DNA from: CAVXTT01 sp963764685
Lineage (GTDB): Bacteria; Bacteroidota; Ignavibacteria; Ignavibacteriales; Ignavibacteriaceae
DNA length: 64,000 nucleotides
Direction of reading: 5' to 3'
Assembly (NCBI GenBank): GCA_963764685.1
Contig: CAVXTT010000016.1
Location: forward strand, 1 to 64,000
This document shows positions 19,095 through 29,361 of the stretch, one piece after another; the first letter of the stretch is position 1, and each line of letters starts with the position of its first letter. Below the pieces are notes generated by a model that had not been told where the DNA came from, did not search any database, and saw only the letters and a list, made by a program, of their open reading frames with translations. Position numbers and translations under genes: made by a program.

Positions 19095-19350
19095 CCATTT
19101 AAATAAACGCTTCAGGATCCATTCTTAATCCAGAGGGAAAAGAATTGGGCAAAAACAAGAATTTACCTGGCTGGTGAAGTACCGGCGTATACCAAATATC
19201 ACATACATCGTTCATATCAATCTTAAGAGCTAAATCCTTTTTCATCCATCTGTCCGATTATATGTATTGGGCTTATTCAATATTTTCTCTCCATAATAAC
19301 CAGAATGTAATAATAAGCTGACCTGTTGTATTAAGGGATTAGAGCTTGTT

Positions 19351-20895
19351 ATGAAACAAAAATTAGAAATCGGGATAATAGATCTCGTATCGAAAAAACC
19401 GAATAAGAAATTATTTGCCAGGATAATGAACGCAAACTTTGCGAGCATAATGCCCCAGGTGGTAGGAGTATGGTGTGAAGAAGAAGGGCATAACGTTACT
19501 TATGTCTGTTATACCGGGAAAGAAAATTTATTAGATGAACTGCCGGATAATGCTGACCTGGTGTTTATTTGTGCTTTCACTGAAGCAGCGTTAACTTCTT
19601 ATGCTCTCAGTAATTTGATGCGTTCACGCGGGGCTGTTACCGTATTAGGAGGACCTCACGCAAGATGTTATCCTGAAGATTCTGTAAAGTATTTCGATTA
19701 TGTTACCGGATTCACCGATAAAAATATTATCCGCGAGATTCTGAAGGATTGTTCACCCCATCGTCCTGAAGGTATATATCTCTCTGCAAAAACACAGCCT
19801 CTGGCACTTCCCGGTGTAAGGGAACGGTGGAAATTTATAGAACCCACACTCAGGAAAGCTCCATTAATAAAAATGGTTCCGATGCTCGGCAGTCTGGGAT
19901 GTCCGTATACCTGCAGTTTCTGCATCGATTCAACAGTTGCATACCAGGCTTTGAACTTTGAGGTGATGAAAGAGGATCTGAAATTCCTGCTTACTAAGTA
20001 TAAACGCCCGCTGGTAGGTTGGCACGACCCTAATTTTGGAGTACGATTCGAAGATTATATGTCCGCTATTGAGGAAGCAATACCTCAGAACAGCATAGAT
20101 TTTATAGCAGAGAGCAGTTTATCGATTTTAACGGAAGAACACGTCAAAAGACTAAGTCATAACGGTTTCGGTGCAATGCTTCCCGGGATCGAATCGTGGT
20201 ATGAACTTGGAAATAAATCCAAGACGGGCAGCTTAACAGGTTTAGATAAAGTAAAGCGTGTATCTGAACAGATAAATATGATCCTCCGTTACCTGCCATA
20301 TGTTCAGACAAATTTTGTACTGGGTCTCGATTCAGATGAAGGGGATGAACCATTCGAGCTGACTAAGAAATTTGTTGATCTAACCCCCGGTGCGTTTCCC
20401 GGCTATTCGTTGTTATCATCATTCGGACGAGCTGCACCACTTAACCTTGAATATCAGAAGCTGAACAGGGTCTTACCATTTCCGTTTCACTTTCTCGATA
20501 ATAATCACGCAATGAATGTGAAACCCTTAAATTATTCCTGGCCTGACTTTTATTCTAATATTATAAGCCTTGGTGAGCATACTTTTGCCTGGAAGGCCAT
20601 TATGAAAAGAATGATAGCGACAAAGGCATTTATTCCACGATGGATGAATGTAGTACGTGCAGTTTCAGAAGAAGGTTTTGGAAGAGTGGAATACAATAAA
20701 AAAATTCTACAGCAGCTAAATTCAGATAATAAATTCCGCAATTATTTTGAACAGGGCACCTCAGAACTTCCGGAGTTCTATAGAAATATGATCAATATCG
20801 ATTTAGGTCCATTGCGGCAATGGCTGCCGGCGGGAGCAATGTATCACGATGAAAATGCCTATCTGAACAGCCGGGAAAAACGAATTGCTGTTTAG
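19351..20895 (+). CDS. Radical SAM protein with B12-binding-like N-terminal domain
   Basis: The 514-residue protein carries a Rossmann-like cobalamin-binding-type domain (about 10-125; AVTVLGGPHARCYPEDS) and a radical SAM core (about 170-360). The cluster motif is CPYTCSFC with Cys184, Cys188 and Cys191. A SAM-contacting GLDSDEGDE follows near residue 330. The classical DxHxxG cobalamin-ligand motif is not evident, so B12 may not be bound tightly. Members do methyl transfers and other radical chemistry on diverse substrates; I cannot name this one. A C-terminal region of about 140 residues is not recognised. Confidence 0.88.
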   Translation: MKQKLEIGIIDLVSKKPNKKLFARIMNANFASIMPQVVGVWCEEEGHNVTYVCYTGKENLLDELPDNADLVFICAFTEAALTSYALSNLMRSRGAVTVLGGPHARCYPEDSVKYFDYVTGFTDKNIIREILKDCSPHRPEGIYLSAKTQPLALPGVRERWKFIEPTLRKAPLIKMVPMLGSLGCPYTCSFCIDSTVAYQALNFEVMKEDLKFLLTKYKRPLVGWHDPNFGVRFEDYMSAIEEAIPQNSIDFIAESSLSILTEEHVKRLSHNGFGAMLPGIESWYELGNKSKTGSLTGLDKVKRVSEQINMILRYLPYVQTNFVLGLDSDEGDEPFELTKKFVDLTPGAFPGYSLLSSFGRAAPLNLEYQKLNRVLPFPFHFLDNNHAMNVKPLNYSWPDFYSNIISLGEHTFAWKAIMKRMIATKAFIPRWMNVVRAVSEEGFGRVEYNKKILQQLNSDNKFRNYFEQGTSELPEFYRNMINIDLGPLRQWLPAGAMYHDENAYLNSREKRIAV

Positions 20896-21157
20896 TTCGT
20901 GGGTCGTTATTTATAGCCTGGTGCTCAGATAATGCGATAATTCCGGAAAAGTAACTGAATATAGTAAAAGGGGAATCTTATTAAGGGACTGTACAATTTC
21001 CTCTGCCCGGCATCAAAAGGATTAACTATTCTTTCAACCCTTTGCCCGATTGATTTAGCCTATACCCGCAAGTAGATTTCATATGTGATTTAAAGTTGAT
21101 TTTGAAGAAATCCGTAACAATCACAATATATTTACAACAAGAAATAGGAGTTTTTAA

Positions 21158-21970
21158 GTGAGAAATATAAGACAAAAATTGATGCATCTGGCTGTTGTAT
21201 TCGGCCTGTTTTTTGCATTTGTTTTCATTACCGGTTGTACCGAGTCCAGTTCACCTGAACCTGGGCAGGGACAACTTAAATTAACAATGGTTGATGCCCC
21301 GGCAGACTATGATGCGATAAACATTGTGGTTACAAGAGTTGAAGTTCATAAAGCTGACGCTGATTCAAACAGCGGCTGGTTTATTATAAACAATAATACA
21401 GCAACTTACGATTTACTTACACTGAGAAACGGTGCAAGTGTTGTTCTTGGTGATACACCCCTTGATGCAGGTATTTATACACAAATAAGATTAATAATCG
21501 GTACAGGAAGCAATATCGTCGTTGATGGTATAACGTATCCTCTTGAAATTCCCAGCGGGGAACAAACAGGTATAAAACTTAATCATCAGTTCGAGATCCA
21601 GTCCGGCTTACTTTACGAATTGCTTCTTGATTTTGATGCTGCACATTCAATAATACTTACAGGATCGGGACAGTATAAACTGAAACCAGTTATTAGGTTA
21701 GTACCGATGGTAACCTCAGGTACAATTTCGGGCCAAATAAATCCTGTATCTGCAGCCGGTTATGTATATGCAATTAGTGGAACAGATACCGCTGGAACTA
21801 TAGCTGAACCAATTACAGGCTATTTTATGTTAATGTCGTTATTGCAGCGTACATACACGGTGGAAGTTATATCAGCCGACACGCTTTATAACGATACGAC
21901 AATTACGAATGTAATAGTTACAGCGCAGCAAAATACTGATTTAGGGATTATCTCTCTTTCGCTTAAATAA
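21158..21970 (+). CDS. DUF4382 domain lipoprotein
   Basis: Translation starts at GTG 21158 with the ribosome site AGGAG at 21146-21150. A 26-residue lipoprotein signal ends at FITGC (Cys27). Residues about 38-185 match the DUF4382 pattern: GQLKLTMVDAPADYDAINIVVTRVEVHK and QIRLIIGTGSNIVVDG. The rest (about 190-270) resembles a carboxypeptidase-regulatory-like beta-sandwich. Function of the domain is not established; it is typically found on envelope lipoproteins. The next gene starts 21 bp downstream, so the two form an operon. Confidence 0.85.
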   Translation: MRNIRQKLMHLAVVFGLFFAFVFITGCTESSSPEPGQGQLKLTMVDAPADYDAINIVVTRVEVHKADADSNSGWFIINNNTATYDLLTLRNGASVVLGDTPLDAGIYTQIRLIIGTGSNIVVDGITYPLEIPSGEQTGIKLNHQFEIQSGLLYELLLDFDAAHSIILTGSGQYKLKPVIRLVPMVTSGTISGQINPVSAAGYVYAISGTDTAGTIAEPITGYFMLMSLLQRTYTVEVISADTLYNDTTITNVIVTAQQNTDLGIISLSLK

Positions 21971-21997
21971 TTTAATAATTTTAAGAAAGTTATGTTT

Positions 21998-22495
21998 ATG
22001 AAATTTTCTCTACTGATGAGTATTACATTAATCTTAATGATAATTCTCGCAAAACCGGTAACAGCTCAGGATAGTGGATTCGGAATCGGACTGATTATTG
22101 GTGAACCGACAGGTGTGAGCGCTAAGCTCTGGACCTCGAAGGACAACGCTTTTGACTTTGGACTTGGTGTTGGTCTTGGCGGCGATCGTTATCATTATGA
22201 AGGGGAGTATGATAATACAAGCCGCGTTCATTTTCATATGGATTATCTTTGGCACGCTTTCAATGCAATAAACTCAACTGAACGATTCCCGCTTTATTAT
22301 GGAATCGGCGGCAGGTTTAACAGCGGGGGAGGATATGACCCCTCGTTTGGTGTAAGAGGAGTATTTGGTATTGCCTGGATGCCTCACGAAACACCTATTG
22401 ATGTATTTGTCGAGTTAGTACCCGTCTTCCAGATTACACCGACTACGGGATTTGGATTTGATGGCGGTGTCGGAATTAGATATTTCTTTCAATAA
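21998..22495 (+). CDS. Small outer-membrane beta-barrel protein
   Basis: I prefer the ATG at 21998 (MKFSLLMSIT) over 21992 (MFMKF), as it gives a normal signal peptide ending KPVTAQ. The mature protein of about 140 residues is Gly/aromatic-rich with alternating hydrophobic residues (GIGLIIGEPTGVSAKLW, GVGIRYFFQ at the end), as in eight-stranded outer-membrane barrels. It is likely cotranscribed with the DUF4382 lipoprotein and terminated by the hairpin at 22508. Confidence 0.75.
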   Translation: MKFSLLMSITLILMIILAKPVTAQDSGFGIGLIIGEPTGVSAKLWTSKDNAFDFGLGVGLGGDRYHYEGEYDNTSRVHFHMDYLWHAFNAINSTERFPLYYGIGGRFNSGGGYDPSFGVRGVFGIAWMPHETPIDVFVELVPVFQITPTTGFGFDGGVGIRYFFQ

Positions 22496-22507
22496 TAATA
22501 TTGTAAG

Positions 22508-22537
22508 GACAGGCTGCGGTATCAAAAGCAGCCTGTC
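22508..22537 (+). terminator. GACAGGC-stem hairpin, probable terminator
   Basis: A perfect 10-bp stem GACAGGCTGC / GCAGCCTGTC with a 10-nt loop lies 13 bp after the barrel gene's stop. There is no strong T-run, so rho-independent termination is likely but not certain. It is the fourth member of the GACAGGC hairpin family. Confidence 0.65.
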
Positions 22538-22814
22538 AAATGGGAAATTTCAAACCTTTTTAGATCAAATCTTTAATTAGCTCCTATCGGATTCTACTAC
22601 CTCTAAATCATAATAATTATACAGAACAAAATTTATTTTAATTCGCCACTCTTTCGGAAACTATCGGATTCTATTGTATTTATAGATTGTTGCTGATAGT
22701 TCATTAATACTTGCTTTTAGCAAATATGTTTCTCAATTTTAAATCCCTGTTTAATACGCAGATTTGGGTTAAGGGTTTTTACTCGTTAAAATATAGCGGC
22801 ATAATCATAAAACA

Positions 22815-22853
22815 ATGAGGGCAAAAATGAAATATTCATACTTCCCGCCATAG
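22815..22853 (+). promoter_or_regulatory. Mini-ORF in the leader of the beta-helix gene
   Basis: A 12-codon frame encodes MRAKMKYSYFPP and stops in TAG, 79 bp before the start of the large gene at 22933. It ends in Pro-Pro, similar in spirit to the mini-ORFs upstream of the T9SS genes at 41687, 46376, 54330 and 63269, but I see no matching promoter or strong hairpin here. Confidence 0.35.
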
Positions 22854-22932
22854 TGCGCATTCCGTTTAATTAATAAATCAATCGCTTAGTTCGAAATTAA
22901 AATTCAGTACATAAAACAACGGGAGAAATGCT

Positions 22933-24270
22933 ATGCTTAAAATTCGTACTATTCTGAGCTTAATAATTTTATTAAGCCTGTGCACTTCACTTACCTTTGC
23001 TCAGCAGAGAAATACGATCTTTCCTCTGTTTGATGACCTAAACAATGTTCCCCGGCCCGCAGTAAATAATTATTTCCCTGAACTTTTAACCGGAGATGTC
23101 TTCCAGGATGGCGCTGATCGTCTTACTGCAATGCAGTATACAAACGGAGGATGGGGTTGGCCTCTTATAGCACCACCAACCTATACTAATATACACGGTC
23201 CTATAGCGATGGGGCTCGCAAAAGGATATTATTATACGAAAGATCCCGATCATCTAACTGCACTAACCAATGCAGGTACTTTCCTGTTGGCGAAAACAAA
23301 TAACTTTTCTCCTTCGGACGGATATCTCGCTGCAGAGCTTGACCGGATCTTCGGAGTAACAACTTATAAACAGCACGTACTTAATAATTTTTATAATCCC
23401 CTGGCTGCCGGAACTTATAACAGGAACGGCCTTGGGGTGTTGTATACTACGGCTGCTTATGTTAATCTCATAAGGACATCAAGAACAGGTGATAATGCAA
23501 ATTTAGCTGCCTGGGATATCGGGATAGGACTTGTTGCTGCCTCAATGTGTGCAGCACCTACAGCAGACTGGATTGCCGGAGTTAAGGCAGAAATAAATGA
23601 ACTTAACGGACTTGCATATTATGATGTAGTCGGTCTTGCCGGTGCACTGTACGGACTTGCATTCGTTGGAGAAGAGTTTGATCCAACTGCCGGACAGCAT
23701 ACTGCAGCTTCCAATCTTATGGACCTTGGAAATATTCTTGCAAGCTATCAGATTACTTTAGGCGGCTTTTCCTGGAACAGCCAATGGGTTATTCCCAATG
23801 ACGGAGACGAAAGTGTCCAGGAAACTGCTTATGCAGTTCTTGCATTGGCTAAATTGAACAGGACAACATTCTTTGCCAACATATCAGGTGCCGCTAATTA
23901 TCTGAAGAATGTACAGCTGGCAACGGGAGGTTGGGAAGGTTATACCGGCAGTGGTGAGAATAATGAAATTACCGGAGAGGTGTTATGGGGATTAAGTATG
24001 GCCGGATCAATTCAGAATATTACTGCGGGTACGTTTAGTTTTACTATCCAGCAGGGTATCAGCAGTGCAAATGCTGCAGATGTAATTCTTGTACCCAATG
24101 GAAATTTTACTGAAAATCTTACAATAGATAAGAATATAAAACTTGTATCTCAGAACGGTAAGGATTTTACAACAATAACCGGTATTCCCAATGCCGGAAA
24201 AAATGCTTCCATTACTATTATTAGCTCCAACTACAGGTGTACAGATAGGAGATGCAGGACAGGGATTTAA
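22933..24270 (+). CDS. Giant beta-helix T9SS protein, segment 1 (prenyltransferase-fold-like N-terminus)
   Basis: The ATG has an upstream GGGAGAAA ribosome site, and a signal peptide ends LTFAQQ. Residues about 35-355 read as an alpha/alpha-barrel with recurring QET/AYAVLALAKL, GGWEGY and NGGWGWPL motifs, as in terpene-cyclase/prenyltransferase-like or polysaccharide-lyase-like toroids. After about residue 360 the beta-helix begins (FTIQQGISSANAADVILVPNG). The frame is lost near 24232; the next frame continues without a gap. The three segments together make a protein of about 2,070 residues. Confidence 0.75.
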   Translation: MLKIRTILSLIILLSLCTSLTFAQQRNTIFPLFDDLNNVPRPAVNNYFPELLTGDVFQDGADRLTAMQYTNGGWGWPLIAPPTYTNIHGPIAMGLAKGYYYTKDPDHLTALTNAGTFLLAKTNNFSPSDGYLAAELDRIFGVTTYKQHVLNNFYNPLAAGTYNRNGLGVLYTTAAYVNLIRTSRTGDNANLAAWDIGIGLVAASMCAAPTADWIAGVKAEINELNGLAYYDVVGLAGALYGLAFVGEEFDPTAGQHTAASNLMDLGNILASYQITLGGFSWNSQWVIPNDGDESVQETAYAVLALAKLNRTTFFANISGAANYLKNVQLATGGWEGYTGSGENNEITGEVLWGLSMAGSIQNITAGTFSFTIQQGISSANAADVILVPNGNFTENLTIDKNIKLVSQNGKDFTTITGIPNAGKNASITIISSNYRCTDRRCRTGI

Positions 24271-25765
24271 GATAATCGGCATCGATAACGGCAGTCCCGG
24301 AATAGAAAACGCGGCAGTATATTTTGTCGGCGGTCCCCATTCCAATGCAGTAATAAAAAATAATGAAATAGTTGCGGCGGGGGATGCAGCACTAATGACA
24401 GAGTACAACACTGCTGTAACATATTGCACGATTGATGGGAATATTTTTTCCGGGCAAACTTTTACCGGGAGTAATCCTGCAGGTGATGGTTTCGGTGCCC
24501 AGTTTACATTACCCAATGTTCCGAGACAGCTGCTGGTTATGGGCGGCGGTGCTTCTGGAACAAACACTCATCATATAACCTTCACAAATAACCAGGTTAC
24601 GGGAACAGCGGGCGGCATATCAACTATCGGTAATACCGGGCTTCCGATTTCTCCTGTTGAGCAGGGGAATAATCTGGTAACCATTGATGCTGATTTTGCT
24701 GTGATTACCGGAAATACTTTTTCCGGAACAACTACCCGTACTGCAGTCAGCTTCAGATGCAGAAGACCCAATCTTTTACTATCGGGAAATAATTTCACGG
24801 GTTTAGGCTTATCTCCCACCGCTGGTCATCTGTATGTTCAGAACAATGCTTTGAATCCTGCATTAGTAGCTGCCAACATCTTTGATTCAGGTTCATATAT
24901 ATTGAACGGCAGTCAGTTGAATAAATGTGAGGGTTTTACAACTGCCGCTTATGCCCCTGCAGGCTCTGTAGTATTCTGTATACTGGGGGAGCTTTATGTA
25001 GCCAATGTATTGAAAATACAGGATGCAGTTGCAGCTGCAGTTAATGGTAATAAGATAAATGTTGCTCCCGGAACATATTCATCTGCCGGATCAACTTTAA
25101 CGATTGATAAATCATTAACTATCGCAGGTGTCGATAAAGCAACTACATTTATCGATGTAAGCGCTAATGGTGCTGCCTGGGGAATCAGGCTCGGTGCAGA
25201 TAATATTGTATTCAAAAACTTTACTATCATACCGGCATATGCTGCCGGCGGCGCACACGAGGGATTTCCAATCCACACTTCATCAAACAGTACACCTCTT
25301 CAGGTGCTGAATAATATTACTGTCCAGGACATTACTGTAAATGGATCTGACAGAACAGGATTAGATTTCCACGGGGTTACAGGACTAACCCTTACAAATA
25401 TAACTTCAACTAATGCACAATACGGCAATGGTATCCAGTTCTCCGGCTGCTGGAATGTTGCAATGAATAATATAACAACATCCGGAAATGCCTGGGGAGG
25501 CATTGCTGTTTATTGCTCTAACCCGGCTTATAACCTGAACAGAGATAAATATTCAAACAACATATCATTTGATTTTAATACTAACAATGTTGCCGAATCA
25601 TTTTATGTTGAAGATGAATTCGGGCTGGTAAACATAAATATTAATGTATCCAACTATACATATAAGGTTAATAATAATTACAACCCGGGAATCGCAAATT
25701 ATACGGCATACACGAATAAGACCATTAACAGATGCAGTTACTTTTGCGCTTCTGCTGCATACTAA
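24233..25765 (+). CDS. Giant beta-helix T9SS protein, segment 2
   Basis: This is the continuation of the same protein in another frame. It is a right-handed parallel beta-helix with many short repeats (for example ITFTNNQVTG, NNITTSGNAWGGIAVY) and contains the first copy of a 240-residue module (about 25009-25720) that is duplicated immediately downstream. The frame breaks around 25720 (aagaccatt, one base too many against the second copy) and runs to a stop at 25765. Confidence 0.75.
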   Translation, partial: TGVQIGDAGQGFKIIGIDNGSPGIENAAVYFVGGPHSNAVIKNNEIVAAGDAALMTEYNTAVTYCTIDGNIFSGQTFTGSNPAGDGFGAQFTLPNVPRQLLVMGGGASGTNTHHITFTNNQVTGTAGGISTIGNTGLPISPVEQGNNLVTIDADFAVITGNTFSGTTTRTAVSFRCRRPNLLLSGNNFTGLGLSPTAGHLYVQNNALNPALVAANIFDSGSYILNGSQLNKCEGFTTAAYAPAGSVVFCILGELYVANVLKIQDAVAAAVNGNKINVAPGTYSSAGSTLTIDKSLTIAGVDKATTFIDVSANGAAWGIRLGADNIVFKNFTIIPAYAAGGAHEGFPIHTSSNSTPLQVLNNITVQDITVNGSDRTGLDFHGVTGLTLTNITSTNAQYGNGIQFSGCWNVAMNNITTSGNAWGGIAVYCSNPAYNLNRDKYSNNISFDFNTNNVAESFYVEDEFGLVNININVSNYTYKVNNNYNPGIANYTAYTNKTINRCSYFCASAAY

Positions 25766-28700
25766 ATTTGTTAATGTTAAGTCTGTAATAATCGATCCTG
25801 CTGGTGAACTTTATGTGGGAAACGGGATGAGCATCCCTACCTCGGTTGATTATGCTGCAAACGGGAATAAGATAAATGTTCTTGCCGGTACATATCCCAC
25901 AGGCGGATCGACTCTTACAATAAATAAATCTCTCACTATCGCTGGAATCGACAAGGCGACTACATTTATCGATGTAAGTACCAACGGTGCAGCCTGGGGA
26001 ATAAGACTGGGTGCGGATAATATTATTTTCAAAAACTTTACTATCATACCTGCATTCATTGCCGGCGGTTCACACGAGGGCTATCCTTTGCACGCTGCTA
26101 CCGAATCAAACCCACTACAGGTGCTGAATAATATTACTGTTGAGAATATAATAGTGAACGGGTCCGATAGAACAGGTCTGGATTTCCACGGCATCACCGG
26201 ATTATCTTTATCAAATATTACATCGACAAATGCCCAGTACGGCAATGGGATTCAACTTTCCGGCTGCTGGAATGTTACAATGAATAATATAACAACTTCC
26301 GGAAATGCCTGGGGAGGTATAGCAGTGTACTGCTCAAATCCTGCATATAATCTCAATAGGGATAAATATTCAAATAACATCTCATTTGATTTTAATACCA
26401 ATAATGTCGCAGAATCATTTTATGTGGAGGATGATTACGGACTTGTAAACATTAATATTAACGTGTCCAACTGGACATATAAAGTAAATAATAATTACAA
26501 TCCGGGAGTTGCGAATTATACTGCTTACACGAATAAACTGCTAGCAGACGCAATTAACTTTGCATTACTGCTCAATACAAAATTCGGAAATGTAAAATCC
26601 GCCGCAGTAAATCCTGCAGGCGAATTTTATGTGGGTGTTGGAATGAGTATCCAGAGCGCTGTTGATTGTGCTTCAAACGGAAATAAAATAAATGTATTCG
26701 CAGGTACTTTCAATGAAGCTGTGAATGTGAATAAGGTAGTTGAAATTATTGGTGCCGGAAGCGGTACTGATGGTTCAATTATAACCAATGTCGGCGGTAC
26801 AGCTCTTAGTCTGGGTCCCGGCTCCTTAACTGAAACTATAAGCCGGGTGATTGCTAAAAACTTCAGGCTTACAGGCTCAAGTACCGGGCTTGTCGTCAGC
26901 AGCTATAACACTATTGATAACATTCTATCCGTTTCAAATATTAATTATGGTATAGCACTTAATAATTTAACGGACCTGATAATTACTAATTCTAAATTCA
27001 ATCAGAATGCAGCAGGATTAAAGCTCGCCTCAACTGCCAGCGCTGATCATATTGTCATAACTAATTGCGAATTTAATGGTAATACTCAAGGGTGGTACAG
27101 TGATGCAAATGGAACAACCGAGCCTACTCTTGATTATGTAACCGTAACCACAACTACCTTCAATGATAATCTGAATAAAGGAATTTACCTGGAAAGACTC
27201 TCAAATGCCGTATTTGATAATATCACTGTTGAGAACAGCGGAACCGGAGGGGTGCTTAATCACCGAGCCGGTATTGATCTGAATCTTAAATGGAGAATGG
27301 ATTATTCGAATATTTCTATTATAAATTCCACAATACTTAACTGCGGACTTGGCGACCCCAATGGCGCCGGTATTCTGATTAAAGCCAGATCAGACGGCGG
27401 CACTTATGGCGCTAACCCGGCTGCATTGACAAATGTTCAATTGACCAATCTTAATGTGATTGGCTGCGGCGGCGGGACATATAGTGCGGGAATCAGAATT
27501 GGTGAAGCTAATAATTCTTTGACCGGCACAAATATCTCTCCAACCAACGTAGTTATTTCTAACTGCAACTTTATTGATAACAGTACATTTACAATGTCCA
27601 ATGTTCTAACCGGCGTACAGGTAAATGCAGAATATAACTGGTGGAACACCATAGTGGAGTCAGAAATAATACCGCAGATAAACGGAAATATTGATTACGA
27701 TCCCTGGATAGGACATATTGCTCCTTCCGCACCGGACAGCTTAACCTGTACTGCGGATACATTATTTGCCGTACTCAACTGGAAAGACCATTCGATCAAT
27801 GAATCGGGATTTAAGATTCAAAGAAAAGATGCTGATTCCTTAAGTCCCAGCCCCTGGGTACTTATTGATTCAGTTGCCACAGGTGTAACTACATACGTTA
27901 ACGCCGGTCTTTCACAAAGCAGCACCTATACCTACAGGGTGTTCGCATACAATACAATGGGCAATTCGCTCTTTACTAATCTGGCACAGGTTACAACACT
28001 CCCGTTACCGCCGGCAACTTTCCAGGTTACTACGGCTATCGCCAACGGCTGGAATATTGTTTCTATCCCCGGACTGCACCCTGCTAACCAGAATGTAAAC
28101 ACCTGGTGGGTAAACAGGGATCCTAATGCAGGTGTATTCAGATTCAACGGTAATTATCAACCTGTGTCTGCCGCAGAACCGGGTAAAGGGTATTGGATGA
28201 AACATGACGGTGCACAGGTTTATAATACCGGTGACGAATGGCCTGCCGGTGGAATAATCTATGTACCTTATAACCCGATAACAGCACCGCCCGGATGGAA
28301 TCTAATCGGCGGCTATGATTATCCTGCTCCTGTTGCAGGGGTAACTACTACACCCCCCGGTTTAATTACCGGTTATATATATGAATATTCCTCCTTCGGC
28401 GGATATCAGCCGGCAGATTACCTTACACCCGGTTTAGGATATTGGGTTAATCTAAGCGGCGGGGGACAGATAAATATTCCTCTGCCCGATTATTCAGGTC
28501 CGGCAAAAATAAATGTTAATACCGATAAGCTGTGGGGAAGAATTATCATTACCGATAATGTTGGAAGAAGCTATACACTTTATGCAATTGAAGAGGAGAT
28601 GAATCTTAATCAATATAAACTTCCGCCTGCTCCTCCGGCGGGAATGTTTGATGTAAGGTTCACTACCGGAAATTTTGTTGAGAACCTGAAACAGGGTACA

Positions 28701-29153
28701 AAACAGATTGAATTGAACGGATTGGTTTATCCTGTTAAGATAAAAGTTGAGAACATAGATCTAAGGATTGTTGATGAAACAGGTAAAGTAATATCCGGTC
28801 AAATTAAATCCGGCGAAGAAATTCTTATTAACAATCCTTTGATGACAAAAATAACAGTATCAAAGGATGTAATTCCTGATAAATTCGCTTTGGAACAGAA
28901 TTACCCTAATCCTTTCAATCCCTCGACAACAATCAGTTTCTCACTCCCTGAAGCATCGGATGTTAAGTTAACAGTATATAATATAGTAGGACAAAAAGTA
29001 TCCGAAATTGTTAACACACGTCTTGAAGCAGGCAGTTATAATTATCAATGGAGCGCAGGAAACCTTGCAAGCGGTCTGTATATCTATGAATTGAATGCAG
29101 CATACAGTACGGGCAGCTATGTTTCTACAAAGAAGATGATAGTTCTTAAATAA
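25722..29153 (+). CDS. Giant beta-helix T9SS protein, segment 3 with C-terminal cassette
   Basis: This segment holds the second copy of the 240-residue module (to about 26530), a partial third start (LLADAINFALLLNTKFGNVK), more beta-helix rungs to about 27700, an FN3-like domain (about 27730-28000), the shared C-terminal cassette beginning NGWNIVSIPGLHPANQNV (about 28040) and a T9SS sorting domain (EQNYPNPFNPSTTI at about 28892) ending STKKMIVLK. Right-handed beta-helices are common in polysaccharide lyases and adhesins; no catalytic motif is recognised, so surface attachment or glycan binding is an inference. Confidence 0.85.
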   Translation, partial: PLTDAVTFALLLHTKFVNVKSVIIDPAGELYVGNGMSIPTSVDYAANGNKINVLAGTYPTGGSTLTINKSLTIAGIDKATTFIDVSTNGAAWGIRLGADNIIFKNFTIIPAFIAGGSHEGYPLHAATESNPLQVLNNITVENIIVNGSDRTGLDFHGITGLSLSNITSTNAQYGNGIQLSGCWNVTMNNITTSGNAWGGIAVYCSNPAYNLNRDKYSNNISFDFNTNNVAESFYVEDDYGLVNININVSNWTYKVNNNYNPGVANYTAYTNKLLADAINFALLLNTKFGNVKSAAVNPAGEFYVGVGMSIQSAVDCASNGNKINVFAGTFNEAVNVNKVVEIIGAGSGTDGSIITNVGGTALSLGPGSLTETISRVIAKNFRLTGSSTGLVVSSYNTIDNILSVSNINYGIALNNLTDLIITNSKFNQNAAGLKLASTASADHIVITNCEFNGNTQGWYSDANGTTEPTLDYVTVTTTTFNDNLNKGIYLERLSNAVFDNITVENSGTGGVLNHRAGIDLNLKWRMDYSNISIINSTILNCGLGDPNGAGILIKARSDGGTYGANPAALTNVQLTNLNVIGCGGGTYSAGIRIGEANNSLTGTNISPTNVVISNCNFIDNSTFTMSNVLTGVQVNAEYNWWNTIVESEIIPQINGNIDYDPWIGHIAPSAPDSLTCTADTLFAVLNWKDHSINESGFKIQRKDADSLSPSPWVLIDSVATGVTTYVNAGLSQSSTYTYRVFAYNTMGNSLFTNLAQVTTLPLPPATFQVTTAIANGWNIVSIPGLHPANQNVNTWWVNRDPNAGVFRFNGNYQPVSAAEPGKGYWMKHDGAQVYNTGDEWPAGGIIYVPYNPITAPPGWNLIGGYDYPAPVAGVTTTPPGLITGYIYEYSSFGGYQPADYLTPGLGYWVNLSGGGQINIPLPDYSGPAKINVNTDKLWGRIIITDNVGRSYTLYAIEEEMNLNQYKLPPAPPAGMFDVRFTTGNFVENLKQGTKQIELNGLVYPVKIKVENIDLRIVDETGKVISGQIKSGEEILINNPLMTKITVSKDVIPDKFALEQNYPNPFNPSTTISFSLPEASDVKLTVYNIVGQKVSEIVNTRLEAGSYNYQWSAGNLASGLYIYELNAAYSTGSYVSTKKMIVLK

Positions 29154-29171
29154 TATCGCTCCCTTCTTTTT

Positions 29172-29210
29172 AAGGGCTCTGTAATAAAATCCAGAGCCCT
29201 TCTCTTTTCT
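29172..29210 (+). terminator. Intrinsic terminator
   Basis: A perfect 10-bp stem AAGGGCTCTG / CAGAGCCCTT with a 10-nt loop is followed by TCTCTTTTCT, 18 bp after the beta-helix gene stop. Confidence 0.85.
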
Positions 29211-29361
29211 ATTTCTGCAGTTTTGCCCTTATAGGTATTGCTCCCTCCAACTGATGATAATGAAGGGGCTCTATCTTTGGTTGCTATTTAGTCTGATTAT
29301 AAGTGTATATTGGTTAACAAATAACAATAGTTATATCTAAAATTAAAGAAATACCCCGCTG

